From Amycolatopsis jejuensis (GTDB lineage: Bacteria > Actinomycetota > Actinomycetes > Mycobacteriales > Pseudonocardiaceae), in contig NZ_JNYZ01000015.1 in NCBI RefSeq assembly GCF_000717335.1, forward strand, positions 127,412 to 191,411: a stretch of DNA of 64,000 nucleotides, written 5' to 3'. The stretch's first letter is position 1; each line of letters opens with the position of its first letter. Positions 52,718 through 61,254 of the stretch are shown one piece after another. Under the pieces are notes generated by a model. That model ran no database searches, had not been told where the DNA came from, and saw only the letters and a program-made list of their open reading frames with translations. A program made the translations under genes and the position numbers.

Positions 52718-52860
52718 AGCCGCCCCGGTGCCGCGTCCCGGCGTTCGCCAGCTGTAGTTCCTAGGGAGGTTGTTCATACGTGCCGCCTTGGGGGCTGGCA
52801 CCGCAGAAGTTCAACGACGACATTTGCGAATCGCCTTCGATGGCGGGGCAAGGAGCAGCC

Positions 52861-53226
52861 ATGACACCTGACCCAGTCCAGATCTACGCACTGGCAGACT
52901 CGAGTCCCATGGTGCCAATCCCAGGTATCGAGATGCGCGGAGTGTTCGGCCGTGGCGCGTCGATCAACGTCGTTACGATCGAGGCCGGCGCCATCTTGCC
53001 GATGCACCGGCATCCCCACGAGCAACTCGGTGTCGTCCTCGAGGGAATCCTCATCTTGACCACTGAGGACGGCGACCACGAGATCGGCCCTGACGAGGCC
53101 TATGTCGTGCCCGGCAACGTCGAACACGCCGGGACAGCAGGTGAAGGTGGTTGCGTCGTCCTCGACGTGTTCGTTCCGGCGCGCGACGAGTACCGGGAGG
53201 CCGCTGCGCCACCGCGCACCGGCTGA
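52861..53226 (+). CDS. Small cupin protein
   Basis: 121 aa from ATG 52861 with AAGGAG nine bases upstream. Motif 1 'LPMHRHPHEQLGVVLEG' and motif 2 'AYVVPGNVEHAG' give the usual metal-ligand set. Single-domain cupin with unknown role; it follows the amine oxidase by 188 bp and may be read from the same promoter or from its own. Confidence 0.8.
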   Translation: MTPDPVQIYALADSSPMVPIPGIEMRGVFGRGASINVVTIEAGAILPMHRHPHEQLGVVLEGILILTTEDGDHEIGPDEAYVVPGNVEHAGTAGEGGCVVLDVFVPARDEYREAAAPPRTG

Positions 53227-53435
53227 TCTGGAGTGCCTGTTTGTCAAGGGGCATGGTGAGGTGCCCGTCCCGGCGAGTGGGGCGGGCGCCTCTGTACTTC
53301 GCGTGTCCTGGGTCCGCTGGTGAGCGTGTCGTTGGCGACGCGCGGTCGGACTGACACGAAGATGAACGAGACACGCGGCTTGACAGGTGATCCGTGCGGT
53401 CTGGCGTCAGGCTGGGATCGAGTCGAAGCGGACGG

Positions 53436-53700
53436 TCATGGCAAGGGCGTTGGCCTGCCTGACGATGTGGCGCGTTGCGGGTTACAGCGGGCGAAGTAGT
53501 CGGCGCCGAGATCGCGGTGGGTGACTTTGTCGGCCAGCACCTGCCAGACCGCGATGACCAGCTTGTGCCTGACGGCGACCAGTGCGCACTGGCGGCCGCG
53601 GCGGGCGGTGATGCGCCGGTAGTAGACGGCGTAGCAGGAGTCCTTTTGCTTGATCGCGGCCATCGCGGCGGTGACCAGGATCCGTTTGAGATGTTTAATC
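53436..53700 (-). mobile_element. IS110-family transposase fragment
   Basis: 'YYRRITARRGRQCALVAVRH' and 'DKVTHRDLGADYFARCNP' match the C-terminal end of IS110/IS116 transposases. The N-terminal DEDD domain is absent. It lies between the cupin gene and the last operon; its first codons overlap an operator-like TTTAATCAAA. Confidence 0.7.
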
Positions 53701-53703
53701 AAA
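53694..53703. promoter_or_regulatory. TTTAATCAAA, operator-like sequence
   Basis: One mismatch from the operator, at the boundary of the IS110 fragment. It may be a relic of an operator or part of the element. Confidence 0.35.
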
Positions 53704-53933
53704 TAATGCGCCGGCCAGCGCGCCCAGGCAAGACTGTCGCCAACCCGTGACCTGACTCCCCCGGCCCGCCGTCACACCGGCCGCGCCGACAAGCCTTTAG
53801 TCCCACCTGATCAGGGTCTATCGCCCTTCGGAAGGACTGGATACCGCAGCCGTCCCCGCTGGCACACCAGTCCTCACCACCCCAGCCCGCGACTCTTGCG
53901 GACACTACTCGAAGGTTGTAGTCTACTGTCACT

Positions 53934-53943
53934 TTTGATCAAT
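53934..53943. promoter_or_regulatory. TTTGATCAAT operator of the last operon
   Basis: One mismatch copy in context ACTTTTGATCAATATTG, 46 bp before the GTG at 53989. Confidence 0.7.
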
Positions 53944-53988
53944 ATTGCATTTGCAGGCTCCCGCCGCGGAACGAAAGTAGGTAACGCT

Positions 53989-55140
53989 GTGACGCTCACG
54001 GAAACGGAGCCGGCGACAGAGGCACTCGAGCAGGCCCGCGCGCTCCACCCGATCCTGGCCGGGCGGGCACCCGACGTGGACACGTTGGGGAGGGTGCCGA
54101 AGGAATCAATGGATGCGTTGCGCTCCACCGGTCTGCTCACCCTGCAGAAGCCGCGGCGGTTCGGCGGTCCCGGCGGGTCGCTGAGCACGGCGCTCCGGGT
54201 CAGCCGGGAACTGGGCAGCGCGTGCCTGTCCACCGCGTGGCTGCACGGTGTCCTCTCCGGCGACCTCCTGTTCGTCTCCCTCTTCCCGCTCGAGGTGCAG
54301 GAGGAGGTGTACGCCGACCCGAGCCCGGTAGTGGCGAGCGTCATCCGCACCGGCGGCGGCCAGGTCACGCCGGTCAAGGGCGGGTTCCGCGTCCAGGGCG
54401 TCGAAGGCCGGTTCTGCAGCGGCGTGGAACATTCCGGCTGGGTGGTCATCGGGCATGGCGTGGAGGGCCCCGAAGGCCGGCTCTACCTCTTGCCCCGCAG
54501 CGATGTCCGGACCCTCGACGACTGGCAGACCGCCGGGATGCGTGGCACCGAAAGCAAGAGCATCCGCATCGAGGACGCCTTTGTGCCGGAAGCCCGTGCC
54601 CTGCCTGCGCACGTCGTCTTCGACGGCACCGCCCCCGGCGCGGCGGCCCTCGGCGAGCCGTACTACCAGCGCAGCCTCGAAGTCGTGGCGCCGTACACGC
54701 TGGTGGGCGCGGCCTTGGGCGGCGGGTTCGCAGCGATCGAAGCGGCGCGGACGGCCCTGGCCGGCCGGATCGGCGGCGCCTCGGCCGATCGCCTTCCCCC
54801 GCGGGAGGAAGCCATCGCCGTGCAGATCGCCGCGTCGGCCCAGCAACTCGAAGCCGCGTATGCGCACGTGCTCAATGCCGCCGAAGCACTGGATGCCGAT
54901 CCGGGCCGCACCGATTTGTCGGCGCTGGAGCTCGCTCATCCGGTGGCCGACTGCGCGTTTGCCGCGCAGACCGCGCGCAAGGTGGTCAACGACGTCTTCG
55001 CGATGAGCGGCGGGTCGGCCATCTACAATTCCTCGCCGATCCAACGGTGGTGGCGCGACGTCAACTGCGCCTGCCAGCACGTGTACTTCACCTGGTACCC
55101 GGCCATCACCCGCGTCGGCCGCGTGATGGTGCAGGCGTAG
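53989..55140 (+). CDS. Acyl-CoA-dehydrogenase-fold oxygenase (flavin-dependent monooxygenase-like)
   Basis: 383 aa from GTG 53989. 'TAGMRGTESKSIRIEDAFVP' in the central domain and 'GGSAIYNSSPIQRWWRDVN' in the C-terminal bundle match the HsaA/HpaB-like group D oxygenases, as for the protein at 301. It needs reduced flavin; the regulon's flavin reductase (39496) is 14 kb away but carries the same operator. First gene of the last operon; its stop codon abuts the ATG of the next gene. Confidence 0.8.
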   Translation: MTLTETEPATEALEQARALHPILAGRAPDVDTLGRVPKESMDALRSTGLLTLQKPRRFGGPGGSLSTALRVSRELGSACLSTAWLHGVLSGDLLFVSLFPLEVQEEVYADPSPVVASVIRTGGGQVTPVKGGFRVQGVEGRFCSGVEHSGWVVIGHGVEGPEGRLYLLPRSDVRTLDDWQTAGMRGTESKSIRIEDAFVPEARALPAHVVFDGTAPGAAALGEPYYQRSLEVVAPYTLVGAALGGGFAAIEAARTALAGRIGGASADRLPPREEAIAVQIAASAQQLEAAYAHVLNAAEALDADPGRTDLSALELAHPVADCAFAAQTARKVVNDVFAMSGGSAIYNSSPIQRWWRDVNCACQHVYFTWYPAITRVGRVMVQA

Positions 55141-56031
55141 ATGGGTTCCCCGCTCGGCTTCGTCGGCCTCGGCGACATGGGACTGCCCATGGTGCACCGG
55201 TTGGTGCGGGCCGGTCATGACGTCGCAGTCCACGACGTCCGCGCCGAGGCCGTCGCCGACGCCGTCCAGGCAGGCGCCACCGCGGCCGGTTCGGCACGCA
55301 ATGCCGCCGCGGGAAGCGAAATCGTCTTCACCTGCCTGCCCACCGAGCGAGCCGTGCGCGCCGTCGTCCTCGACCCGGAAACCGGCTTGGCCGCGGGGAT
55401 GGCGCCGGGAAGCATCCTCGTCGAAACGTCCACCGTGCCCGTCGAATTCGCACGCGAGATCGCGGACGGGCTCGGCCGCCGAGGGGTCGCCGTCCTCGAT
55501 GCTCCGTTCCTTCCGGCGAGCATCGAGGACGGCGCAGTCACCTTCCTCGTGGGCGGTGCCGAGGCGACGCTCGAACGCGCGCGGGAAGCGTTGTCCGGGA
55601 TCGGCGACCGGATCGTCCATCTCGGCCCGCACGGGGCCGGGGCGGCCGCGAAAATGGCGATCCAGTACGCCGGGATCTGCAATCTGGTAGCTGCCGCCGA
55701 GGCGGCGTTCCTCGCCCGTGCCCTGGGCGTCGACCTCGAACGGCTCGTCGATCTCGTGTCCGGGACCACGGCGGACAGTGCGGTGTTCGGGGTCGCGGCC
55801 GACGGGGTGCGGCGCGGGGCGCGTGACGTCCCCGAGGGCGGCAAGCTGGGCATTCTGGCCAAGGACATCGACATGTGTGTGCAGGCCGCTCGCGAGGCGG
55901 GCACCTCGCACGGCATGGCCGACGCGTCCGACGCGGTGTTCTCCGAAGCACTCCGCCGAGGCTGGGCCGACCGGAGCTTCCACGCCGTCTTCGCGCTTCT
56001 CGAGCATCCGGGTTCTCCCGGGAAAAACTGA
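55141..56031 (+). CDS. Beta-hydroxyacid dehydrogenase (3-hydroxyisobutyrate dehydrogenase family)
   Basis: 296 aa. Rossmann start 'LGFVGLGDMGLPMVHRLVRA', 'FTCLPTERAVRAV', 'LDAPFLPASIEDGAVTFLVG' and the catalytic Lys in 'GPHGAGAAAKMAIQYAG' (Gln where Asn is usual one turn later). Oxidises or reduces a beta-hydroxy acid or imine using NAD(P). Start abuts the oxygenase stop with no gap. Confidence 0.88.
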   Translation: MGSPLGFVGLGDMGLPMVHRLVRAGHDVAVHDVRAEAVADAVQAGATAAGSARNAAAGSEIVFTCLPTERAVRAVVLDPETGLAAGMAPGSILVETSTVPVEFAREIADGLGRRGVAVLDAPFLPASIEDGAVTFLVGGAEATLERAREALSGIGDRIVHLGPHGAGAAAKMAIQYAGICNLVAAAEAAFLARALGVDLERLVDLVSGTTADSAVFGVAADGVRRGARDVPEGGKLGILAKDIDMCVQAAREAGTSHGMADASDAVFSEALRRGWADRSFHAVFALLEHPGSPGKN

Positions 56032-56089
56032 TTCGTCCGACCGTGGTCCGCCACGGCGAGCCGCCCGGCGGCTCCTCTGAGCGAGGTGA

Positions 56090-58141
56090 ATGAGTACCAT
56101 GCAGCACAACGAAGTGTTCGCCGTCGACGTCGGCGGGACTTTCACCGACTTCGTCCTGCGGGACCCGGTCACCGGCGCGATCCGGGTGACGAAGTCGCCG
56201 ACCACTCCCCAGTCCCCCGCGGACGGCGTGCTGCGCGCCATCGGGAAGTCCGGAATGGACCTGGCCGACGCCGGTCAGTTCTTCCACGGCACCACGCTCG
56301 GCCTGAACACCGCACTGGAACGCAAGGGCGCACGCGTCGGGCTCATCACCACCGGCGGCTTCCGCGACGTCCTCGAGATCGGCCGGATGGACTGGCCGAT
56401 GTACCAGCTGCACTGGAATCAGCCGCCGCCGTTCGTGCCGCGGTCGCTGCGCCGGGACGTACCCGAACGCGTCGACGCGAAGGGCGAGATTCTGGTCGAA
56501 CTCGACGAGGACGCCGTACGCGCCGCTCTCGACGAACTCGTCTCCGAGGGCGCCGAGTCCATTGCCGTGTGCTTCCTCCACGCGTACGCGAATCCGGCCC
56601 ACGAACGCCAAGTCGGCGCCATCCTTGCCGAGTCCTATCCCGGCCTCTCCTACACCCTTTCCCATGAGCTGACGAAGGAATACCGCGAGTGGGAGCGGAC
56701 GATGACCACCGCGGTCAACGCCTCGATCAAGCCACGGATGGCGGCCTATTTCGCCGACCTCGAAAAGCGCACCGCGGACGGCGGTTTCACCGGCGCACTC
56801 CTGGTCACCCGGTGCGACGGCGGCGTCATGTCACCGGACGAGGCCAGCCACAACTGCGTCCGCACCCTCATCTCCGGTCCGGCGAGCGGGGTCATGGGCG
56901 CGGCCGAAATCGCGCGGCTGACCGGAATCGACAACGTGATCGCCTGCGACATGGGCGGGACGAGTTTCGACGCCGGGCTCGTGCTGGGCGGGGAGCCGAC
57001 GCTGAAACCCGTCAGCGAGATCGAGGAACTGCCGCTCCTGGTCCCGGTCGTCGACCTGACCGCGATCGGCGCAGGCGGCGGCTCGATCGCGTGGATCGAC
57101 GACGGTGGTGCCCTGAGCGTCGGCCCGCAGAGCGCCGGAGCCGAGCCGGGGCCGATCTGCTACGGAAAGGGCGGCCAGGACCCGACCTTCACCGACGCCG
57201 CACTCGTCACCGGGCTGCTCGGCCCGGCGAACTTCCTGGCCGGTGATTTCGACGTCGACCTCGACGGCGCGCGGGACGGGATCGCGAAGCAGATAGCCGA
57301 ACCGCTGGGGATCGGCACCGAGGACGCCGCGAGCGGAATCGTCGAGCTGACCGAAGCCAAGATGGCCGCGATGCTCGAAGACATCACGGTCGGCCGGGGA
57401 CACGACGTCCGCGACTTCGCCCTGCTGGCCTACGGCGGCAACGGGCCGCTCGTCGCCTGTGCGCTGGCCTCGCGCGTGGGCGTGGGCAAGGTCGTCATCC
57501 CGCCGTCGCCGGGAACCTTCTCGGCGTGGGGCATGCTGACCCTCGACGTAGTCACCGACGTGGCCCTCACGCGCCAGAGCGAGCTTTCCGAACTCACCAG
57601 CGAAACCCTCACCGAGATCTTCACCCAGCTGGAGACGTCGGCCACCACTTCGCTTGCCGAGCAAGGGGTTCCGGCCGACCACCACGAGCTCAACCGCTTC
57701 CTCGACATGCGGTACGGCAGCCAGGGGCACACCTTGCAGGTCCCGCTCGAGTCCACTCAGGACTCCCCGGAGACCATCCGTGCCCGGTTCGAGGAACAGC
57801 ACCGCCAGACGTACGGCTTCACCACCCCGGACCCGGTCGTGGTCGTGACCATGCGGGTCCGCTCGGTCGGCAGGCTCGACCGGCCGCCGATGGAAAAGCT
57901 CGCCCTCCCGGAGCGACCGGGCATGATCGTGCCGAAGTCCGTCCGCCGCGCGGTGCACCGCGAAAGCGGCGGGGAGTTCGCTTGGGACGTCTACGATCGC
58001 TCAGCCATCGTGCGCGGCGCGCGCATCGCCGGTCCGGCCTTCGTCGAAGAACCCACCGCGACCACGGTCGTCCCGCCCGGCTGGGGTGCCGAGACCGACG
58101 AGATCGGCAACCTCATCATCACGAAGGAGAGCGCGACGTGA
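56090..58141 (+). CDS. hyuA: HyuA: hydantoinase/oxoprolinase A-type subunit
   Basis: 683 aa. 'FAVDVGGTFTDFVLRDPVTG' at the N-terminus, 'HGTTLGLNTALERKGARVGL', 'CDMGGTSFDAGLV' and 'GGNGPLVACALASRVGVGKV' are the ATPase-like motifs of the HyuA/oxoprolinase/acetone-carboxylase family. Partner of HyuB, 4-bp overlap (GTGA). The pair uses ATP to hydrolyse cyclic amides such as hydantoins or to carboxylate ketones. A fragment of a relative lies at 47806. Confidence 0.93.
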   Translation: MSTMQHNEVFAVDVGGTFTDFVLRDPVTGAIRVTKSPTTPQSPADGVLRAIGKSGMDLADAGQFFHGTTLGLNTALERKGARVGLITTGGFRDVLEIGRMDWPMYQLHWNQPPPFVPRSLRRDVPERVDAKGEILVELDEDAVRAALDELVSEGAESIAVCFLHAYANPAHERQVGAILAESYPGLSYTLSHELTKEYREWERTMTTAVNASIKPRMAAYFADLEKRTADGGFTGALLVTRCDGGVMSPDEASHNCVRTLISGPASGVMGAAEIARLTGIDNVIACDMGGTSFDAGLVLGGEPTLKPVSEIEELPLLVPVVDLTAIGAGGGSIAWIDDGGALSVGPQSAGAEPGPICYGKGGQDPTFTDAALVTGLLGPANFLAGDFDVDLDGARDGIAKQIAEPLGIGTEDAASGIVELTEAKMAAMLEDITVGRGHDVRDFALLAYGGNGPLVACALASRVGVGKVVIPPSPGTFSAWGMLTLDVVTDVALTRQSELSELTSETLTEIFTQLETSATTSLAEQGVPADHHELNRFLDMRYGSQGHTLQVPLESTQDSPETIRARFEEQHRQTYGFTTPDPVVVVTMRVRSVGRLDRPPMEKLALPERPGMIVPKSVRRAVHRESGGEFAWDVYDRSAIVRGARIAGPAFVEEPTATTVVPPGWGAETDEIGNLIITKESAT

Positions 58142-59886
58142 CTGCCCTCAGCGAGACAACGAGCCTGGACCCGGTCACGTTCGCGGTGATCCGGAACGGG
58201 CTGACCGCCGCCGTCCGCGAGATGTTCACCGTCTTCAAGCGGACGACCACATTCCCGGGGCTCTACGAGTACAACGACTTCGGCATGTCGCTCTACGACG
58301 CCGACCTCAACATGCTCGCCGACGCACCGGGCCTGCCCATTTTCGTGGGTTCGCTCGATGCCGCGCTGCGCGACTCGATCGCCGTCCTCGGCGGGCCCGA
58401 AGCCCTGCACCCGGGCGACATCATCGTGAACAACCATCCGTTCCTCACCGGCGGCCATCCGCCCGACGCCGCGGTGGTGCAGCCGGTCTTCTTCGAGGGC
58501 GAAATCATTGCCTACAGCGTGCTTCGCGCGCACATGGGCGATGTCGGGTCCATGACTCCGTACCCGTCCAGCTCCACCGAAATGTGGCAGGAAGGAACCA
58601 TCTATCCCGCGGTCAAGCTCTACCGGGCCGGCGAGCTGAACGAAGAGTTCCTGCGCATGGTCCGGGTGAACTCCCGGATGCCGAACGAAACAGCGGGCAA
58701 CTTCCTCGCCGCCGCCGGTGCTCTGCGAGCCTGCAGCCGTAAGCTGCTGACCATCGTCGAGCGCTACGGTCTCGACCGTTACCGCGCCGCCAACGCGGAA
58801 CTGCTCGACCAGGGCGAGCGAGCGGCCAGGGCCGCGATCGCGCGGATTCCCGACGGGAACTACGTCTTCGAAGACTACCTGGACAACGACGGCGTCGACC
58901 TCAGCCCGATCAAGCTGCGTTGCACGGTCACGATCGACGGCAGCGACGTGACCATCGACTTCACCGGCTCGGACCCCACCCGAACCGGCCCGCTCAACTG
59001 CCCGTTGCCCTACACGGTCACCGCTGCCCGGTTCGCACTGAAGCGCATCACGACTCCCGAACGCCTGGCCAACTCCGGCGAACACCGCATGCTCACCGTC
59101 ATCGCACCGGAAAACACCGTCTGCAACCCGCAACCACCGGCTCCCACCTTCCTCGGTGCGTGGACGTGTTTCCGGATCAGCGACATGATCGTGCACGCCC
59201 TCGCCCAGGCCGCGGACGGCTGGATTCCCGCCCAGAACGGCGGCGACTCCTGCTCGGTCGGCGGGCTGGTGTTCGACCCCTGGACCGGCAAACCCGACTT
59301 CTTCACCGCCATGAGCGGCCTCGGCTACGGCGGCCTGCAGGGCCACGACGGCATGGACTCGCGCATCCACCCGACGCTCGCCGGCGGCCCGACCATCCCG
59401 GTGGAAATGGTCGAGCAGCGCACCGCGGTGCGCTGCCACCGGTTCGAGCTCGCGCCCGATTCCGGCGGACCGGGCGAGTTCCGCGGCGGCCTGAGCGTCA
59501 CCCAGGAATGGGAGCTGCTCTGCCGGGGACAGATGACGATCACCGCGGAGAAATCGGAAGCCTCGACCGTGCTCGGGCTCGCCGGCGGCGAATCTCCCCC
59601 GTACCGGAACTCCGTCCGGATGATCTCGAAGGGCCGCGAAACGCGGACCTTCGGCAAGGCGGACGTCCAGGCGAACCCGGGCGACATCTTCCTGCTCGCT
59701 CCAGCCGGAGGCGGCGGCTACGGAAATCCGCTGCACCGTGATCCGCAAGCGGTGGCGCGGGACGTCCGTGAAGGCTACGTGTCCCGCAAGTGTGCCCACG
59801 ACGCATATGGCGTGGTCCTGGACGCCGACGGCAAGGTCGCCGAGAAGGCGACGATCGCACACCGGAAAGCGAAACTCGCCGGGTGA
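58138..59886 (+). CDS. hyuB: HyuB: hydantoinase/oxoprolinase B-type subunit
   Basis: 582 aa from GTG 58138 with GGAG upstream. 'NNHPFLTGGHPPDAAVVQPV', 'AHMGDVGSMTPYPSSSTEMW', 'GTIYPAVKLYRAG' and 'GGPGEFRGGLSVTQEWE' identify the B subunit. All the usual blocks are present at family length. Works as a heteromer with HyuA. Confidence 0.93.
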   Translation: MTALSETTSLDPVTFAVIRNGLTAAVREMFTVFKRTTTFPGLYEYNDFGMSLYDADLNMLADAPGLPIFVGSLDAALRDSIAVLGGPEALHPGDIIVNNHPFLTGGHPPDAAVVQPVFFEGEIIAYSVLRAHMGDVGSMTPYPSSSTEMWQEGTIYPAVKLYRAGELNEEFLRMVRVNSRMPNETAGNFLAAAGALRACSRKLLTIVERYGLDRYRAANAELLDQGERAARAAIARIPDGNYVFEDYLDNDGVDLSPIKLRCTVTIDGSDVTIDFTGSDPTRTGPLNCPLPYTVTAARFALKRITTPERLANSGEHRMLTVIAPENTVCNPQPPAPTFLGAWTCFRISDMIVHALAQAADGWIPAQNGGDSCSVGGLVFDPWTGKPDFFTAMSGLGYGGLQGHDGMDSRIHPTLAGGPTIPVEMVEQRTAVRCHRFELAPDSGGPGEFRGGLSVTQEWELLCRGQMTITAEKSEASTVLGLAGGESPPYRNSVRMISKGRETRTFGKADVQANPGDIFLLAPAGGGGYGNPLHRDPQAVARDVREGYVSRKCAHDAYGVVLDADGKVAEKATIAHRKAKLAG

Positions 59887-59923
59887 CCAGGTTTCCTCGC
59901 CCGAATCGAACAGGAAGGTGACC

Positions 59924-61150
59924 GTGCAGCGAATCGAAGCCAAAACCCTGCTCCCCGGCGCAGGTGAACCGGTGACCGACGGCGTCGTCGTGCTCGACGG
60001 CCCGTCGATCACCTACGCCGGGCCCGCAGCGGAGGCTCCGGCCACCCCCGGTGCAGAAGTCAGCCAGGCCCCGGCGGTCATGCCGGGGATGTGGGATTGC
60101 CACGGCCACATACTGGGCACCGCGAAGTTCAGCGGCGCAGAGCTCGGTTTCACGCACATGTCCGTGCGCGGTGCCCGTGCGGTGGGCGACCTCCGGGTTG
60201 CCCTGGACGCCGGCGTCACGTCGGTGCGCGAGGTCGGCGGCATCGGCATCTTTCTCGCCGGTGCCGTCGCCGACGGGTCGATCGCCGGTCCGTGGCTCCA
60301 CGCCGCCGGCGCGGTGCTCAGCACCACCGGCGGCCACGGTGACTTCCACGAGCTGCCGCTGGAATGGCTGCACTCCCTCACCGAACGCGGCGTGGAACTG
60401 CGCATCTGCGACGGCCCGCAGGAATGCGTGCGAGCCGTGCGCGAGCAGCTGCGCCGGGAAGCGAAAGTCATCAAGGTGTGCACCTCGGGCGGGATCATCT
60501 CCAAAGTGGACGATCCCGAGCACCAGCAGTTCCGGACCGACGAACTCGCCGCCATCGTGGAGGTCGCCGGGATGGCAGGGCGCATCGTCGCCGCGCACGC
60601 GCACGGCAAGGCCGGGATCATCGCCGCGCTCGAGGCCGGGGTCGGCACCATCGAACACGGCACGTATCTCGACGAGGAATGCTGCGACGGGATGCGGGAA
60701 ACCGGGACCATCCTGGTCACCACGCGGCTCGTGTTCGACAGCCTCGCGCACAGTCCGTCCCTTCCGGACCACGCCAAACGCAAGTTCGACAAAATCGGCC
60801 ACCGGCATGCCGAAGCGATCGCCCTCGCCCACGAACGCGGCGTCACCATTGCTTCCGGCACCGACATCGGCTTTTCCGCGGGCACCGAGGTCATGGCGTG
60901 GGGACAGAACGGGCGCGAACCGCAGCTGCTGGTGGAATCCGGGCTCACGCCGCTGGAAGCCATCGAAGCCGTCACCGCCACCGGCCCGCGCACGCTGGGT
61001 CCGCAAGCACCGCGGAGCGGGCAGCTGGCCGCCGGCTACGACGCCGACGTGCTCACCCTGGACGCCGACCCGGTGGCCGACATCAGCGTGCTCGCCGACC
61101 CGGACCACATCACCGGCGTGTGGCGCGGCGGGGTGCGTTTCAAGGGCTGA
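59924..61150 (+). CDS. Amidohydrolase (imidazolonepropionase-like)
   Basis: 408 aa from GTG 59924. Metal ligands 'GMWDCHGHILG' (HxH), a Lys in 'KVIKVCTSGG', 'AAHAHGKAG' and 'IEHGTYLDEE', and Asp in 'TIASGTDIGFSAG'. Belongs to the amidohydrolase superfamily near imidazolonepropionase and prolidase-like members: hydrolyses a cyclic or linear amide with a mono- or dinuclear metal centre. Fits as the next step after HyuAB in breaking an N-containing ring. Confidence 0.9.
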   Translation: MQRIEAKTLLPGAGEPVTDGVVVLDGPSITYAGPAAEAPATPGAEVSQAPAVMPGMWDCHGHILGTAKFSGAELGFTHMSVRGARAVGDLRVALDAGVTSVREVGGIGIFLAGAVADGSIAGPWLHAAGAVLSTTGGHGDFHELPLEWLHSLTERGVELRICDGPQECVRAVREQLRREAKVIKVCTSGGIISKVDDPEHQQFRTDELAAIVEVAGMAGRIVAAHAHGKAGIIAALEAGVGTIEHGTYLDEECCDGMRETGTILVTTRLVFDSLAHSPSLPDHAKRKFDKIGHRHAEAIALAHERGVTIASGTDIGFSAGTEVMAWGQNGREPQLLVESGLTPLEAIEAVTATGPRTLGPQAPRSGQLAAGYDADVLTLDADPVADISVLADPDHITGVWRGGVRFKG

Positions 61151-61254
61151 ACGTTTCACCAAGGGGGTCCATCGGGGGGTCAATCCACCGGCGCGGCAGG
61201 CTTCGCATCCCGCGTGTGCCTGTCCGCCGGTCTTCCCGGAATCGGAGCTCGACG

